A DNA stretch of 64,000 nt from Lysobacter capsici (GCF_018732085.1 NZ_CP076103.1:1550001-1614000); one strand, 5' to 3'. Shown: positions 44,591 to 54,133, counted from the first letter of the stretch. Made by a program: numbers and translations. The notes: generated by a model from the sequence alone, not told the origin.

Positions 44591-46846
44591 ATGCGCAATC
44601 CACTGTTCGTTTCGTTGTCGGCCGCCTGCGCCGTACTGGCCGCGCCGTGCGCGCATGCGGTGGAGATCGACGGCCGCATCGATCCGCAGGAATGGAGCCA
44701 GGCCCAGCACATCGAGGATTTCCGCCTGACCCAGCCGCTATCGCGCGAAGCCGCGTCGCAGCCGACCCAGGCCTGGATGATGGCCACGCCCGAAGGCTTG
44801 GCGATCGCATTCCGCAATCAGCAGCCGGCCGGGGTGCCGCGGCTGCGCCAGCACACCGAGCGCGACGGCGACGGCACGGTCGACCGGGTCAACCTGTACG
44901 TCGACTTCGATGGCGACGGCCGCATGGGCTACAACTTCACCGTGACCCTGGCCAACAGCATCACCGACGCCACCATCACCAGCGAAAACCAGTTCAACAA
45001 CGACTGGGACGGCGACTGGCGCCACGCCACCAGCGAAGACGAGGAAGGCTGGTCGGCGGAAATGCTGATCCCGTGGCATATCGCGCCGATGCGCAAGGCC
45101 GACGGCGGCAACCGCACGCTCGGCATCCAGCTCGACCGGGTGATCGCCTCGACCGGCGAACGCACCTCGTGGCCGGCGGTGCATTACACCCAGGCGCGCT
45201 ACCTGTCGGCGTTCAACCGCGTGCAGATGCCGGCCTACGGCCAGACCCTGCTGGCGATCACGCCGTACGTGGTCGGCGTGCAGGACGCGGTCAAGCACGG
45301 CAGCGATTTCGACGGCGGCCTGGACCTGTTCTGGAAGCCCAGCGGCAAGTTCCAGCTCAGCGCCACCTTGAACCCGGATTTCGGCCAGGTCGAGAGCGAC
45401 GAGCTGACCGTCAACTTCAGCGCCACCGAAACCTTCTTCAGCGACAAGCGGCCGTTCTTCACCGAGAACCAGAGCTTCTTCGACGTACCGTTCGGTTCGT
45501 ACAACAGCAACAGTCGCCTGATCTACACCCGCCGCGTCGGCGGCGGCCGCGACGACGGCGAGGGTTCGGGCGACGTGACCGCGGCGCTCAAGCTCAACGG
45601 CAGCGCGGCGGGTTTCAACTACGGGCTGTTCGCCGCCAGCGAGGGCGACGAGATCGGCCGCGATTTCTACGCCGCGCGCGTCACCCGCGATTTCGACCGT
45701 TACGGGCTCGGCGCCATGGTCACCCAGGTCGATCGGCCGTTTCTGGATCGGCAGGCCAATGTCTACGAATTCGATCAGCGCTGGACGCCGAACCCGCAGT
45801 GGTCGATCCGCGGCGCGGTGGTCGCCTCGGATGTCGAACAGGCCGGGCGCAGTTTCCGCGACAGCGGCGGGCAGGTCCGCATCGATTACGACATGGGCAA
45901 GGGCTGGCGCCAGCAGCTGTACGGCCTGCATCTGGGCAAGGACCTGATGCTCAACGACTTCGGCTATCTGGAACGCAACAACTTCAACTACCTGCGCTAC
46001 GACCTGGGCCGGCGCGTCACCGATCTGCCCGACGATTCGGCGTATTCGAGCCACGACTGGCATTACGCGGTGTCGCGCCGCTACAGCGACGACGGCGTGC
46101 ATATCGCCGATGCGTTCGCGGTCAATCGCCGCAGCGATCTGCGCAACGGCGGCCGCGAATTCATCGAGGCGGCGCTGTGGACCAGCGGCCACGACGATCT
46201 GATCACCCGCGGCAACGGCGTGCTGCGGGTGCCGGCGAAGTTGTTCATGACCTACGAAGGCCTGCGTCCGCGCCAGGGCGACAACCCGTGGTCGCTGTAC
46301 ACCGAGGCCGGCTACAGCGCCGAAGGGCTGGGCGGCGTGGACGAAGGCGAACTGCGCCTGTATCTGGAGCCGAACTACCAGTTCAGCGACCGCATGCTGT
46401 TGTTCGCCGGAGTCGAGTACAGCCACAACCCGGACTGGCTGCTGTGGCGGCAAGGCAACCGCGTCGCCAGCTTCCGCGCCGATTTCCTCTCGCTCAACGC
46501 CGGCCTGCAGTGGTTCATCGACGACAAGCAAGAACTGCGGCTGCGCCTGGAAACCATCGGCGTGGATGCGCGCGCGCGCCAGGCCTACCGGGTCGCCAGC
46601 GACGGCCGCGCGCTGGCAGTGGCTGAGGAGATTCCGGATTTCCGCGTGCGCAATCTCGGCTTCCAGGTGCGCTACCGCTACGAACTCGCGCCGCTGTCGT
46701 ACCTGTACGTGGCCTACGTGCGCGGCGGCGAGATGTTCGAGGAAGGCATGCAGCACGACGGCGTCGGCCGGCAGTTCCGCGATGCGTTCGATCTGCGCGA
46801 CAGCGAGCAGTTGCTGGTGAAGTTGTCGTATCGGTTCGAGATTTGA
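44591..46846 (+). CDS. DUF5916 outer-membrane protein with CBM9-like domain
   Basis: The 751-aa product has a signal peptide (LSAACAVLAAPCAHA) and begins mature as VEIDGRIDPQEWSQAQHIED, the start of a carbohydrate-binding family 9-like domain (YVDFDGDGRMGYNFTVTLAN, DWDGDWRHATSEDEEGWSAE). The C-terminal two thirds match DUF5916, a predicted beta-barrel (FSDKRPFFTENQSFFDVP, QVRYRYELAPLSYLYVAYVR) ending LLVKLSYRFEI. The ligand is unknown. Codon use is typical of the window. Confidence 0.88.
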   Translation: MRNPLFVSLSAACAVLAAPCAHAVEIDGRIDPQEWSQAQHIEDFRLTQPLSREAASQPTQAWMMATPEGLAIAFRNQQPAGVPRLRQHTERDGDGTVDRVNLYVDFDGDGRMGYNFTVTLANSITDATITSENQFNNDWDGDWRHATSEDEEGWSAEMLIPWHIAPMRKADGGNRTLGIQLDRVIASTGERTSWPAVHYTQARYLSAFNRVQMPAYGQTLLAITPYVVGVQDAVKHGSDFDGGLDLFWKPSGKFQLSATLNPDFGQVESDELTVNFSATETFFSDKRPFFTENQSFFDVPFGSYNSNSRLIYTRRVGGGRDDGEGSGDVTAALKLNGSAAGFNYGLFAASEGDEIGRDFYAARVTRDFDRYGLGAMVTQVDRPFLDRQANVYEFDQRWTPNPQWSIRGAVVASDVEQAGRSFRDSGGQVRIDYDMGKGWRQQLYGLHLGKDLMLNDFGYLERNNFNYLRYDLGRRVTDLPDDSAYSSHDWHYAVSRRYSDDGVHIADAFAVNRRSDLRNGGREFIEAALWTSGHDDLITRGNGVLRVPAKLFMTYEGLRPRQGDNPWSLYTEAGYSAEGLGGVDEGELRLYLEPNYQFSDRMLLFAGVEYSHNPDWLLWRQGNRVASFRADFLSLNAGLQWFIDDKQELRLRLETIGVDARARQAYRVASDGRALAVAEEIPDFRVRNLGFQVRYRYELAPLSYLYVAYVRGGEMFEEGMQHDGVGRQFRDAFDLRDSEQLLVKLSYRFEI

Positions 46847-46944
46847 GGCGAGGGTCGCTGGCGGTCGGGTTCGTGCGGGTCGGTGATTGGATCGTATCGG
46901 GCGAAGTCTGTTGCAGGTGGTTGCGTCGTTGTTTGTGATGTCGT

Positions 46945-47008
46945 GGTCGCGGCTTGCGCCGCTCCTACATGGGCTACCTGTAGGAGCGGCGCGAGCCGCG
47001 ACCGCGAC
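46945..47008. repeat. GAGCGGCGC/GCCGCGACC hairpin between convergent genes
   Basis: GGTCGCGGCTTGCGCCGCTC and its mirror GAGCGGCGCGAGCCGCGACC form a long stem around CTACATGGGCTACCTGTAG. It lies between convergent DUF5916 and TonB-receptor genes and may work as a bidirectional terminator. Confidence 0.8.
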
Positions 47009-47080
47009 ACTGCATCGACGATGCCACCGACCAATACGCCGCGTCGCCGCACGAATTCGACGGCCGAGAAGCGGACGGAT

Positions 47081-49165
47081 TCAATCCTTGCGCCACTCCA
47101 CCCCGAAATACACCGCCCGCCCATCGCCCGGCAGAAAATTGCGCCCATCCACCCCGCGCACATCGGCGATCACGTTGGTGCTGGCGATCCACTTGCGGTC
47201 GCCCAGGTTGCGCGCATCGGCGAACCACGACCATTGTTTCGCGAGCCTGCCGCCTACGCGCAGGCCGGCGATGGTGTAGCCCGGCGCCTTGAAGCTGTTG
47301 GCGTGGTCGATGTAATAAGCCTGCGGTGTCCACTCCACGCTCGGCGCGAGGTAGAGATACTCGCCCGGCGACCAGCGCAGTTCGGCGCGCAGTTGTTGCG
47401 GCGGCACGCCGGCCAGATCGTTGTCGCTGTAGACGCGATCGCCGTCGAAACGGAAATCGTTGTAGAGGTAGTTCGCCGACACGGTCCACTGCGCCGCGGG
47501 TTTCCAGCCCAGGCCCAGCTCGATGCCCTGATGCACGGTGCGATCGGCATTGACCGTGCCCAGCGGATTGCCGTTGCCGTCGCTGAGCGAGAGCAGTTCG
47601 CCGCGGACGCGTGCGCGATACACGGCCAGGTCCAGCGACAGCGCGTCGCGATTGAGGCGCAGGCCGATTTCGCCGCTGTCCGCGCGTTGCTTGTCGACCG
47701 GGGTGATGCCGGGGCCGCCGCTGAGTTCGCCGAAGCTCGGCGGTTCCAGACTGCGGCTGAGGTTGACGTAGAGCTGGGCATGCTCGTCGATGACGTAGCG
47801 CAGGCCGAGCTTGGGGCTGAGGCCGGAATAGTCGGCGGCGAAACTCTCGTCGCGCCCGCCGGTGATCAGGCGATCGCGCGAGCGGCGGTCGGCGTCGAGC
47901 GCCTGCGCGCCCAGCGACAGCACCCATTGCGGCGCAAGCCAGGTCTGGTTCTCCAGATAGAGCTTGCGATTGCGCGCGCGTTGATCGAAGCGGTTGCTGC
48001 GCGCGCCGGCGCGGCCGGCGACGTTGAAGTAGCGGTCGTCGTCGATGTCGCCCCGAGCGAAGGCGGCGCCGGCGATCAGCACATTGCGCCGGTCCAGCCA
48101 TTGCGACTCGTGGCGCCAGCGCAGATCGATACCGACATCGCTACTGTCCTGCTGCAATACCTGGAAGATCGGGTGATGCAGCGACTTGTCGGCGTAATAG
48201 GCCGACACGGTCAGGGTGCTGCGCTCGGACGCGGCCCAGGCCAGCTTGCCGGCGACGCGGTCGAGGCGGTAGTCGCGGCGCTGGTTCAGGGCGAGGTTGC
48301 CGGGCGCGGCCAGGCGCGGATCGCGGCGCGATTCGTCGAGGGTCAGATTGCCGGGCAGCGCCGAGCGCGTGTCGACGTGGGTCAGGTAGACGCGCGCATC
48401 GAGCGTGTCGCTGAAGCGATAGCCGGCGTTGGCGAACAAACGGTAATTTTCCTGCTCGGCGTGATCGCGGTAACCGGTTTGATTGATGCCGCTCAGGCTC
48501 AGATAGCCGTCGGCGTCGCCGCGCACGCCGGCGAGCGCGATCTGGCCGCGGCGATAACCGAAGGCGCCGGCTTCGGCGCGCGCGGTCACGGGCGCGGCGT
48601 CGTAACCGGTCGGCGAGACGAAGTTGATCGCGCCGCCGAGCGTCGCCGCGCCGAACTCCAGCGCGTTGGCGCCGCGATAGACCTCGATGTAGCGCGTGGC
48701 CAGCGGTTCGACCGCCTGGAAATCGAAACCGCCGTCGGCGAGATTGAGCGGGCTGCCGTCCTGCAGCAGTTCCAGGCCACGGCCATGAAAGGTACGTTGC
48801 AGGCCCGAGCCGCGGATCGACAGGCGCGCTTCCTCGGCGCCGAAGCGCGGTTGCACGAACACGCCCGGCGCGTAGCCGAGCGCATCGGTCAAGGTGCTGA
48901 CGCGGCCGTCGCGGTACGACTCGCCGTCGACCAGCGCGGTCGCGCCTGCGCGCTGATCCAGGCGCGTGCGTGCGGCCTCGGGGCTGTCGACCGCGCGGCC
49001 TCGCGCGTAGCGACCGAGGACGCGGACCGTGCCGAGCGTCTTGGCCGGCGCGTCGTCCGGTGTCGGCGCGGCATCGGACTGCGCGACGCCGTCGAAGGCG
49101 ACGGCGTCGAAGGCAACGGCGGTCGCGAGCGCGAGCGCGGCGATACGAAGTGTGACGATGCGCAT
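47081..49165 (-). CDS. TonB-dependent outer-membrane receptor
   Basis: The 694-aa receptor has a signal peptide (AALALATAVAFDAVAF), a plug with LTDALGYAPGVFVQPRFG, RLSIRGSGLQRTFHGRGLE and EVYRGANALEFGAATLGGAI, and a barrel ending RAVYFGVEWRKD. TonB-type box sequence is likely KTLGTVRVLG. The plug resembles FecA-group receptors but no regulator or transport gene is adjacent, so the substrate (siderophore, metal chelate or other) cannot be named. No Fur-like box was seen upstream. Confidence 0.9.
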   Translation of the reverse strand: MRIVTLRIAALALATAVAFDAVAFDGVAQSDAAPTPDDAPAKTLGTVRVLGRYARGRAVDSPEAARTRLDQRAGATALVDGESYRDGRVSTLTDALGYAPGVFVQPRFGAEEARLSIRGSGLQRTFHGRGLELLQDGSPLNLADGGFDFQAVEPLATRYIEVYRGANALEFGAATLGGAINFVSPTGYDAAPVTARAEAGAFGYRRGQIALAGVRGDADGYLSLSGINQTGYRDHAEQENYRLFANAGYRFSDTLDARVYLTHVDTRSALPGNLTLDESRRDPRLAAPGNLALNQRRDYRLDRVAGKLAWAASERSTLTVSAYYADKSLHHPIFQVLQQDSSDVGIDLRWRHESQWLDRRNVLIAGAAFARGDIDDDRYFNVAGRAGARSNRFDQRARNRKLYLENQTWLAPQWVLSLGAQALDADRRSRDRLITGGRDESFAADYSGLSPKLGLRYVIDEHAQLYVNLSRSLEPPSFGELSGGPGITPVDKQRADSGEIGLRLNRDALSLDLAVYRARVRGELLSLSDGNGNPLGTVNADRTVHQGIELGLGWKPAAQWTVSANYLYNDFRFDGDRVYSDNDLAGVPPQQLRAELRWSPGEYLYLAPSVEWTPQAYYIDHANSFKAPGYTIAGLRVGGRLAKQWSWFADARNLGDRKWIASTNVIADVRGVDGRNFLPGDGRAVYFGVEWRKD

Positions 49166-49493
49166 GGCGGGGTGATCGCAGGCGTAAAGCCGGGAAGCTT
49201 AGGCGGCGTTTTTCGCATGCGAGTGCGGCATATCGCCGCAGTGGGGCATGATGCCCGGCGATGGCCGTTGCGGCGTTGCTTTGACGTTTTCAGCTGTCGC
49301 GCATACCGCGTTTGTCGCAGCGGGCGGCGAGGTTGTCGCTCCGATGCTGGAGCGTCGTCGCACGGAACTTCCTAGGTTTACCAGTCGCGGCCACGCGGCC
49401 ACGGCGCACGACGCGGGTAGTCGACGGCCGGCATCGACGCGACCGCGAACCGCGTTTCAACAGCGAACCTCACCGATCGATCGTTCCGATCGC
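49166..49493. other. Gene-free gap upstream of TonB receptor
   Basis: The 328-bp stretch has no supported gene. A minus-strand frame ending at 49199 closes with MPHCGDMPHSHAKNAA, 16 codons from an ATG at 49249, but lacks a ribosome site. No cobalamin-riboswitch elements or Fur-like box were recognised. Confidence 0.4.
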
Positions 49494-50468
49494 TCACGTC
49501 GTATCGCTTGCCGACGTCGCCGACGCATGCACCGGCTTGACCCGCAGCGCCCAGATCACCCCCGCAATCAACAGCCCGACCCCGATCAGCGTCAGCGGCT
49601 TGGGCGCCTGGCCGCGCAGGATGAAGGCATAACTCAACGCCGCCAGGGTTTCGAACACGATCAGTTGCCCGGCCAGGGCGGTGGGCAGGCGTTGGCTCGC
49701 CTCGTTCCAGCACAGCGTGCCGACCCATGATGCGAGCAATCCGATCGCCGCCATCAAGGCGATGAAGAACGCCGGGCGCGGCCCGAACGGCATCGCGAAC
49801 GATGCGCCGCTCGCGCTCATGTACAGCCACAGCGCGATGTAGCCGAGCAAGGCCAGCGGCAAGGTCGCCACGCCCTGCGCGGTGGCCCAGCTGCGCGGGC
49901 TGCGATCGGGATGCGCGCGCAACCAGTCGGCGTTGCGCAGCGGGTACCAGGTCCAGCAGACGACGCCGCCGAGCGCCAGCAGTGCGCCGATCGCGTAACG
50001 GCGCAGGTCGGCATTGGCGTCGGCGCGCAGCGCCTCGAGTTCGGCCTGGTTGACGCAGGCGATGCCCAGCGCGATCAGCAGCAGCGACGGCGCCAGCCGC
50101 CGCCACGGCAGACGGCCGTCGCGCTTGCCGTCGCGTAGGTTGGCGCTGATCGCGATCACCACCGGCAAGGTGCCGATGATCATGGTCGGCAGCGGGCCGC
50201 CCGCGCGCTGGATCGCGCTGGCCAGGCACAGGTAATAGAGCAGGTTGCCGACCGCCGACAGCTTGAGCGCTTCGATCCAGTCGGCGCGGGTGAGTTGGCG
50301 CAAGGCGCTGCGGTCCAGCCAGGCCAGTGGCAGGGCGATCAGGCCGAAGGCGAGGTAGCGCCCGACCGATTGCAGCGCGGCCGGGTATTCGGGCAGCAGC
50401 AGCGGGCCGATGAAGACCAGGCCCCAGATCAGGCCGGCGAGCAGGGCGTAGAGGGTTCCTGTCAGCAT
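49494..50468 (-). CDS. EamA-family drug/metabolite exporter
   Basis: The 324-aa protein has about ten membrane helices arranged as two EamA repeats. The first begins LYALLAGLIWGLVFIGPLLL and the second YAIGALLALGGVVCWTWYPL. The last helices are LIVFETLAALSYAFILRGQ and LTLIGVGLLIAGVIWAL. Family members export amino acids or metabolites; no substrate is deducible. It lies downstream of an AraC regulator gene on the same strand with a 215-bp gap containing a dispersed hairpin. Confidence 0.9.
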   Translation of the reverse strand: MLTGTLYALLAGLIWGLVFIGPLLLPEYPAALQSVGRYLAFGLIALPLAWLDRSALRQLTRADWIEALKLSAVGNLLYYLCLASAIQRAGGPLPTMIIGTLPVVIAISANLRDGKRDGRLPWRRLAPSLLLIALGIACVNQAELEALRADANADLRRYAIGALLALGGVVCWTWYPLRNADWLRAHPDRSPRSWATAQGVATLPLALLGYIALWLYMSASGASFAMPFGPRPAFFIALMAAIGLLASWVGTLCWNEASQRLPTALAGQLIVFETLAALSYAFILRGQAPKPLTLIGVGLLIAGVIWALRVKPVHASATSASDTT

Positions 50469-50578
50469 GCGCGCAGTGTGGCGGGCGAGGGCGGCGCGGT
50501 CTTGTAGCAGATTGCGGTTTTGGCGGTTTTGGCGGGTTCGCGGGCGTGGCGGGTTGGCGTCGTGTGCGCGGTGGCGTG

Positions 50579-50656
50579 GTCGCGGCTTGCGCCTCTCCTA
50601 CAGGGGCTTCGGATGCAATGGCTCTGTGTGTGGGAGCGGCGCGAGCCGCGACTGCG
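50579..50656. repeat. GAGCGGCGC/GCCGCGAC hairpin repeat
   Basis: Arms GTCGCGGCTTGCGCCTCTCC and GGGAGCGGCGCGAGCCGCGA flank a 40-nt spacer. The repeat sits between the AraC-type gene and the EamA gene. Confidence 0.75.
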
Positions 50657-50683
50657 CCATTGCGAAAACGTCGTCGCCGACCG

Positions 50684-51508
50684 TCAGCCGCGAACCTGCT
50701 TCTGATACCGCGCAGGAGTAATGCCATAGCGTCGCACGAACGCGCGGGTCAGGTGCGCCTGATCGGTCAGGCCGGTGTCGGCGGCGATACCGGCCGGCGT
50801 GGCGCCCGCGGCGAGCAGGCGCTTGGCCTGGTACAGGCGTAACGCCATCAGCATCTGCTGCGGGGTGACGTGGTACTGCGCGCGGAACCGGCGCAGGAAA
50901 TGGAACGGGCTCAGGCCGGCGATCGCGGCGAGTTCGTCCAGGGTGATGCGCTCGGCCAGATGCGCGCGCAGGTATTCGACCACGCGGCCGAAGCGATGCG
51001 CCGGTTCGTCGCGCAAGCGCTGCGGGATGCGCGCGTGATCGCGGAACTCGTCGAGCAGCGCATGCAGCTGGCTGTCGAAATCCAGCGGTTCGCGCGCCTG
51101 CCACAAGCGATCCAGGCGCGCGGTGATGCGGCGCGCGCGCAGCGGATCGTGTTGCACCGCCTGATCGAACCACCAGCCGGCTTCGCCGGTGATCTCGTCG
51201 GCCACGTCGGGATCGACGTAGATCATGCGGTAACGCCAGCCGCCCTCGGTTTCGGCGCGGCCGGTGTGCAGCACGTCGGGGTTCATCAGCACCAGCGAAT
51301 CGGGCGGCGCGAGATGATCGCTGCCGCGGTAGCGAAAGCGTTCGACCCCGGACTCGATCGCGCCCAGGCCGTAAGCCTCGTGGGTGTGCGGTTCGAAGGC
51401 ATGGCGGACGATGTGCGCGCGATACAGCTCGATGCCGCGGCGATGCGCCGGCTGGCGGAACTCGGCCGCGTCAAAGGCATCGACGAATTGGGCGGGTACG
51501 CCTTGCAT
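50684..51508 (-). CDS. AraC-family transcriptional regulator
   Basis: The 274-aa protein has an N-terminal AraC-binding cupin domain (ELYRAHIVRHAFEPHTHEAY, VLMNPDVLHTGRAETEGGWR) and a C-terminal double helix-turn-helix: ITLDELAAIAGLSPFHFLRR, then LLAAGATPAGIAADTGLTD and the signature FVRRYGITPARYQKQV. Regulators of this AraC_binding_2 type often control adjacent exporter genes. The EamA gene downstream is the likely target, by context only. Confidence 0.9.
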   Translation of the reverse strand: MQGVPAQFVDAFDAAEFRQPAHRRGIELYRAHIVRHAFEPHTHEAYGLGAIESGVERFRYRGSDHLAPPDSLVLMNPDVLHTGRAETEGGWRYRMIYVDPDVADEITGEAGWWFDQAVQHDPLRARRITARLDRLWQAREPLDFDSQLHALLDEFRDHARIPQRLRDEPAHRFGRVVEYLRAHLAERITLDELAAIAGLSPFHFLRRFRAQYHVTPQQMLMALRLYQAKRLLAAGATPAGIAADTGLTDQAHLTRAFVRRYGITPARYQKQVRG

Positions 51509-51539
51509 GCGCCGAGTATGGCATGCGTCCGCGCGGGCT

Positions 51540-52010
51540 TCAGGCGGGCGCGGCGGCGTCGCCGCGCAAATTCTGCACGGCGACCCAGGCGTGCGCGGTC
51601 AGGATCTCGAACAGCCCGGCGCGCGCGGTGCGGCGGCCGAGCACCAGCAGCGCGTGGTCGCGGCTGAGCAGCCAGCGTGCGTTCGCCGCCAACGCCAGTT
51701 CGAGGAATTTCTGGTCGTCCGGATCGGCGCAACGGGGCAGGGCGACGGTCTGCGCTTCGGCATCGTGCTCGAACACGCGCAGCCAGCGGTCGTAGTCGAG
51801 CAGGCTGCGTTCGCGCGCAGCCGGGTCGAGCTTGAGTTGCGGATAGGTGAGCACGCGCTGCCATTCGGCGCGGCACTCGGCGTCGGTGACCGCTTCGATC
51901 GCGCCGCTGCGCAGGGCTTCGAGCAAGGGCGCCAGATCCGGCGCCCGGAACGCGAACAGGTCCAGGCAGACGTTGCTGTCGAGGACGATGCGCGGCGGTT
52001 GCGCGCTCAT
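51540..52010 (-). CDS. PIN-domain putative nuclease
   Basis: The 156-aa protein is a PIN-domain protein of the COG1569-like group. Its acidic residues are in VLDSNVCLDLF, TDAECRAEW, DPDDQKFLELAL and SRDHALLVL. Such proteins are often RNase toxins, but no antitoxin gene is beside it; the upstream neighbours are lipoprotein genes (22-nt gap). It may be an orphan toxin or a domesticated nuclease. Confidence 0.85.
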   Translation of the reverse strand: MSAQPPRIVLDSNVCLDLFAFRAPDLAPLLEALRSGAIEAVTDAECRAEWQRVLTYPQLKLDPAARERSLLDYDRWLRVFEHDAEAQTVALPRCADPDDQKFLELALAANARWLLSRDHALLVLGRRTARAGLFEILTAHAWVAVQNLRGDAAAPA

Positions 52011-52032
52011 GCGCGGGCGGCCGTGGCGTGAC

Positions 52033-52779
52033 TCAAAGATCGTCCTCGCCGGGAAACGACACGCTCAATTCTTCGACCCGCAGCAATTCGCCCTGCCTGG
52101 GGAACTTGGGATCGTCGCTGGCATAGTCGGCGTCGCTGGACGGCACCGCGTCGGCCTGCGTGGACGAGCCGGGCACCATGCCCAGGCGTGCGCCGCGCAT
52201 CACCGGGTCGCCGTCGCGGCTGGCGAGCTTGCCGCCGTTCCAGTCGGTGACGGTGCCGCCGTAATCCCAGCCCATGCCGCTGAAGCGGATCGGCTTGCCG
52301 TTGAGCCGCGCCAGCTCGCTCAGGCGCATGCCCATGACGATGCCGTTATCGAGGCGCCAGCGTGTGTCCGATTCGCGCACGCTCACGAAGGCCAGGCCGC
52401 GCAGTTGTTGTTCGTCCTGGTAGTGCAGCACCGCGCGGCGGCCGGGGTCGTCGGCGAACAGGATCACGCCGCGGAAATCTTCGCCTTCCGGGCCGGGCAG
52501 GTGATCGTCGATGCGGACATTGGCCGCGCCGAACAACTGCTTCAGGCGTTCGGGTCCGACGTCCGGTGCGAGCGCGCCGGGCAGGACGTACTCGGACACC
52601 GCTTGGGCCGCGGGTTCGGTGGTGATCGCGGCCGCGGTTTGCGCGCTCGCGGTGGTCGCGGGCGATGGCGTGGTCGCGGCGGCGGGCGCGGGCGCCGGCA
52701 TCGCGGCGTGCCGCTCGCAGGCGCTCAGCAGCGCGCACAGGCTCAGTGCGATCGCCGCGTGCGCAACGGTGGAGTTCAT
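52033..52779 (-). CDS. Lipoprotein of unknown function
   Basis: The 248-aa product has a lipobox (LSLCALLSAC) and an Ala/Pro/Thr-rich linker. The folded part contains DVGPERLKQLFGAANVRIDD, GVILFADDPGRRAVLHYQDE and LDNGIVMGMRLSELARLNGK, a pattern seen in proteins of unknown function from Xanthomonadaceae. Its ATG overlaps the upstream lipoprotein stop (ATGA), so the two are co-translated. No catalytic motif is visible. Confidence 0.8.
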   Translation of the reverse strand: MNSTVAHAAIALSLCALLSACERHAAMPAPAPAAATTPSPATTASAQTAAAITTEPAAQAVSEYVLPGALAPDVGPERLKQLFGAANVRIDDHLPGPEGEDFRGVILFADDPGRRAVLHYQDEQQLRGLAFVSVRESDTRWRLDNGIVMGMRLSELARLNGKPIRFSGMGWDYGGTVTDWNGGKLASRDGDPVMRGARLGMVPGSSTQADAVPSSDADYASDDPKFPRQGELLRVEELSVSFPGEDDL

Positions 52780-53507
52780 TGCTTCACTTCGCGGATGTCG
52801 GCGCTGCCGATGCGCCACGCGCGCTGCGCGTCGCTGGCGCCGTCGACCACGGTGCGGCGCAGGGTGTAGGCGCCGACGTACTTGTGCTGGCTGCCGTCGC
52901 GCTGGGTCGAGGTGATCGCGACCGGCACTTCGATATGGCGCTGACCGGCGCCGGCATCGACGCGGCCCGGCGGCATCACTTCGACCGACACGCCCGCGGT
53001 TTCGGCGAAACCGTCGGCGAACTGCTGCGGGGTCTGGCCGCTGGCGCGTCCGCCGTCGGACCACAGCGCGTAAGCGCGTTCGAAGTTCTTGCCGTTGATC
53101 GCGGCGTAGTAGTCGCGGACCACGGCGACCGCGTCTTCGGCGCTGGGCTCGGCGGGGGCGGCGGGCGGTGCGTTGGGATCGACCGGCGCGGCGATCGGCA
53201 GGGTGCCGTCGAACGGCAGTGCGGCCGGGTCGGTGGGGGCGACCGGCGCGATCGGGTTGCCGTTTTCGTCCAGTGCCGGGGGTACGTTCGGGTCGGCCTC
53301 GGGCAGGCCGATCTGGCCGGGGCCGGGCCGGTCGGGCATGCCGGTCACGCCGCCGCGGTTCGCGCCTTCGGGCGTCGGCAAGGATTGGCCGGCCTCACCT
53401 TCGCTGCCGCCGTTCGCGGCGGTTCCCTTGTCCTTGCAGCCCGTCATCAGCCACAGCGGACAGGTCAGGACGGCGAGCAGGGCGATCAGCGGGCGGGACG
53501 GGCGCAT
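52776..53507 (-). CDS. Lipoprotein with C-terminal SnoaL/NTF2-like region
   Basis: The 243-aa product has lipobox LWLMTGC at about residue 23, followed by about 90 residues rich in Pro, Gly and Ala. The C-terminal part, DAVAVVRDYYAAINGKNFER and AYALWSDGGRASGQTPQQFA, looks like a nuclear-transport-factor-2-type fold, with AYTLRRTVVDGASDAQRAWR near the end. The longer frame upstream begins inside repeats and was rejected. Function is unknown. Confidence 0.75.
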   Translation of the reverse strand: MRPSRPLIALLAVLTCPLWLMTGCKDKGTAANGGSEGEAGQSLPTPEGANRGGVTGMPDRPGPGQIGLPEADPNVPPALDENGNPIAPVAPTDPAALPFDGTLPIAAPVDPNAPPAAPAEPSAEDAVAVVRDYYAAINGKNFERAYALWSDGGRASGQTPQQFADGFAETAGVSVEVMPPGRVDAGAGQRHIEVPVAITSTQRDGSQHKYVGAYTLRRTVVDGASDAQRAWRIGSADIREVKQ

Positions 53508-53770
53508 GGTGGAGTCCGAGGTGGTTGGAGGCGCGCTTGGTTTTCGATCATGCCGGTTCGATCGGGACGGTGCGCGATCGGGCGAGTGTATAGGCGCGGC
53601 CGTAATGGCGGCGACGTGCCGGAAGTGGCGGGCGGGGGGCCACTCAGCTAGCTGGACGGGGGCTGACTTGGGCGTGCGTGTGTGTGGGCGAACGTCGGCG
53701 TGTTGGGGTGCGGTAGGGGGTGTTCGGTTTGTGGGGCGGGTTTCGCGTGGGTGCTGAGGGAGGTAAAAAA
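53508..53770. other. Gene-free gap left of the 26-bp array
   Basis: The 263 bp between a lipoprotein start and the repeat locus show no coding signal. G-rich tracts are frequent (for example GGCGGGGGGCC). The lipoprotein promoter must lie at its left end. Confidence 0.4.
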
Positions 53771-53817
53771 GCAAAAGCAAATCCCCCCTGCCCCCCTTTT
53801 TCAAAGGGGGGAACAGC
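53771..53817 (+). repeat. Left inverted repeat of the bracketed 26-bp array
   Basis: This 47-bp unit begins GCAAAAGCAAATC and includes the internal hairpin CCCCCCTTT..AAAGGGGGG, ending GGAACAGC. It matches the reverse complement of 54134-54179 at nearly all positions and the solitary copy at 23172-23211. Confidence 0.9.
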
Positions 53818-53874
53818 AAGGGCGAGGGGGCGAATCAGGGCGGCCGTGGCGGCATGGCCGGCGACGTTGGGTCA

Positions 53875-54081
53875 CGCAGGACGGCGCAACAAGATTACTT
53901 CGCGGGATAGCCAACAAGATTGCGTCGCAGGACGGCGGAACAAAATTGCGCCTTAAGTTTGCGCAATATGATTGCGTCGCAGGATGGCGCAGCAGTATCG
54001 CGTCGCAGGTTGGCGCGACAAGATTGCGTCGAGGGACGGCGCAACAAAATTGCACCGAAAGATTGCGCGACAGGATCGCAC
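53875..54081 (+). repeat. Degenerate 26-bp tandem array, eight units
   Basis: Units start at 53875, 53901, 53926, 53952, 53978, 54004, 54030 and 54056; seven are 26 bp and one 25 bp. Each begins near CGCAGGA and ends near ATTGCGT, with middle GGCGCAACAAG. Units differ at several positions, so the array is old or under selection only for parts. There are no spacers between units, so it is not a CRISPR array. All plus-strand frames stay largely open because 26 is not a multiple of 3. Confidence 0.9.
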
Positions 54082-54133
54082 TACCGGATCGAATCTCGCC
54101 GCAACCATCGACGTAACTTTTCTTTCCGCAACC

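Noticed and set aside
46883..49375. An 830-codon plus-strand frame opposite the TonB receptor
   Set aside because: It is the antisense of a gene with plug and barrel signatures, with no motif of its own.
49199..49402. A 67-codon minus-strand gene upstream of the TonB receptor
   Set aside because: It has no ribosome site, no recognisable domain and a start in unremarkable sequence; only its last 16 codons are of passing interest.
49166..49493. Cobalamin riboswitch before the TonB receptor
   Set aside because: I could not find the conserved B12-box sequence or the expected hairpin arrangement.
53875..54081. CRISPR array
   Set aside because: The 26-bp units are directly adjacent with no unique spacers and are degenerate; no cas genes are in the window.
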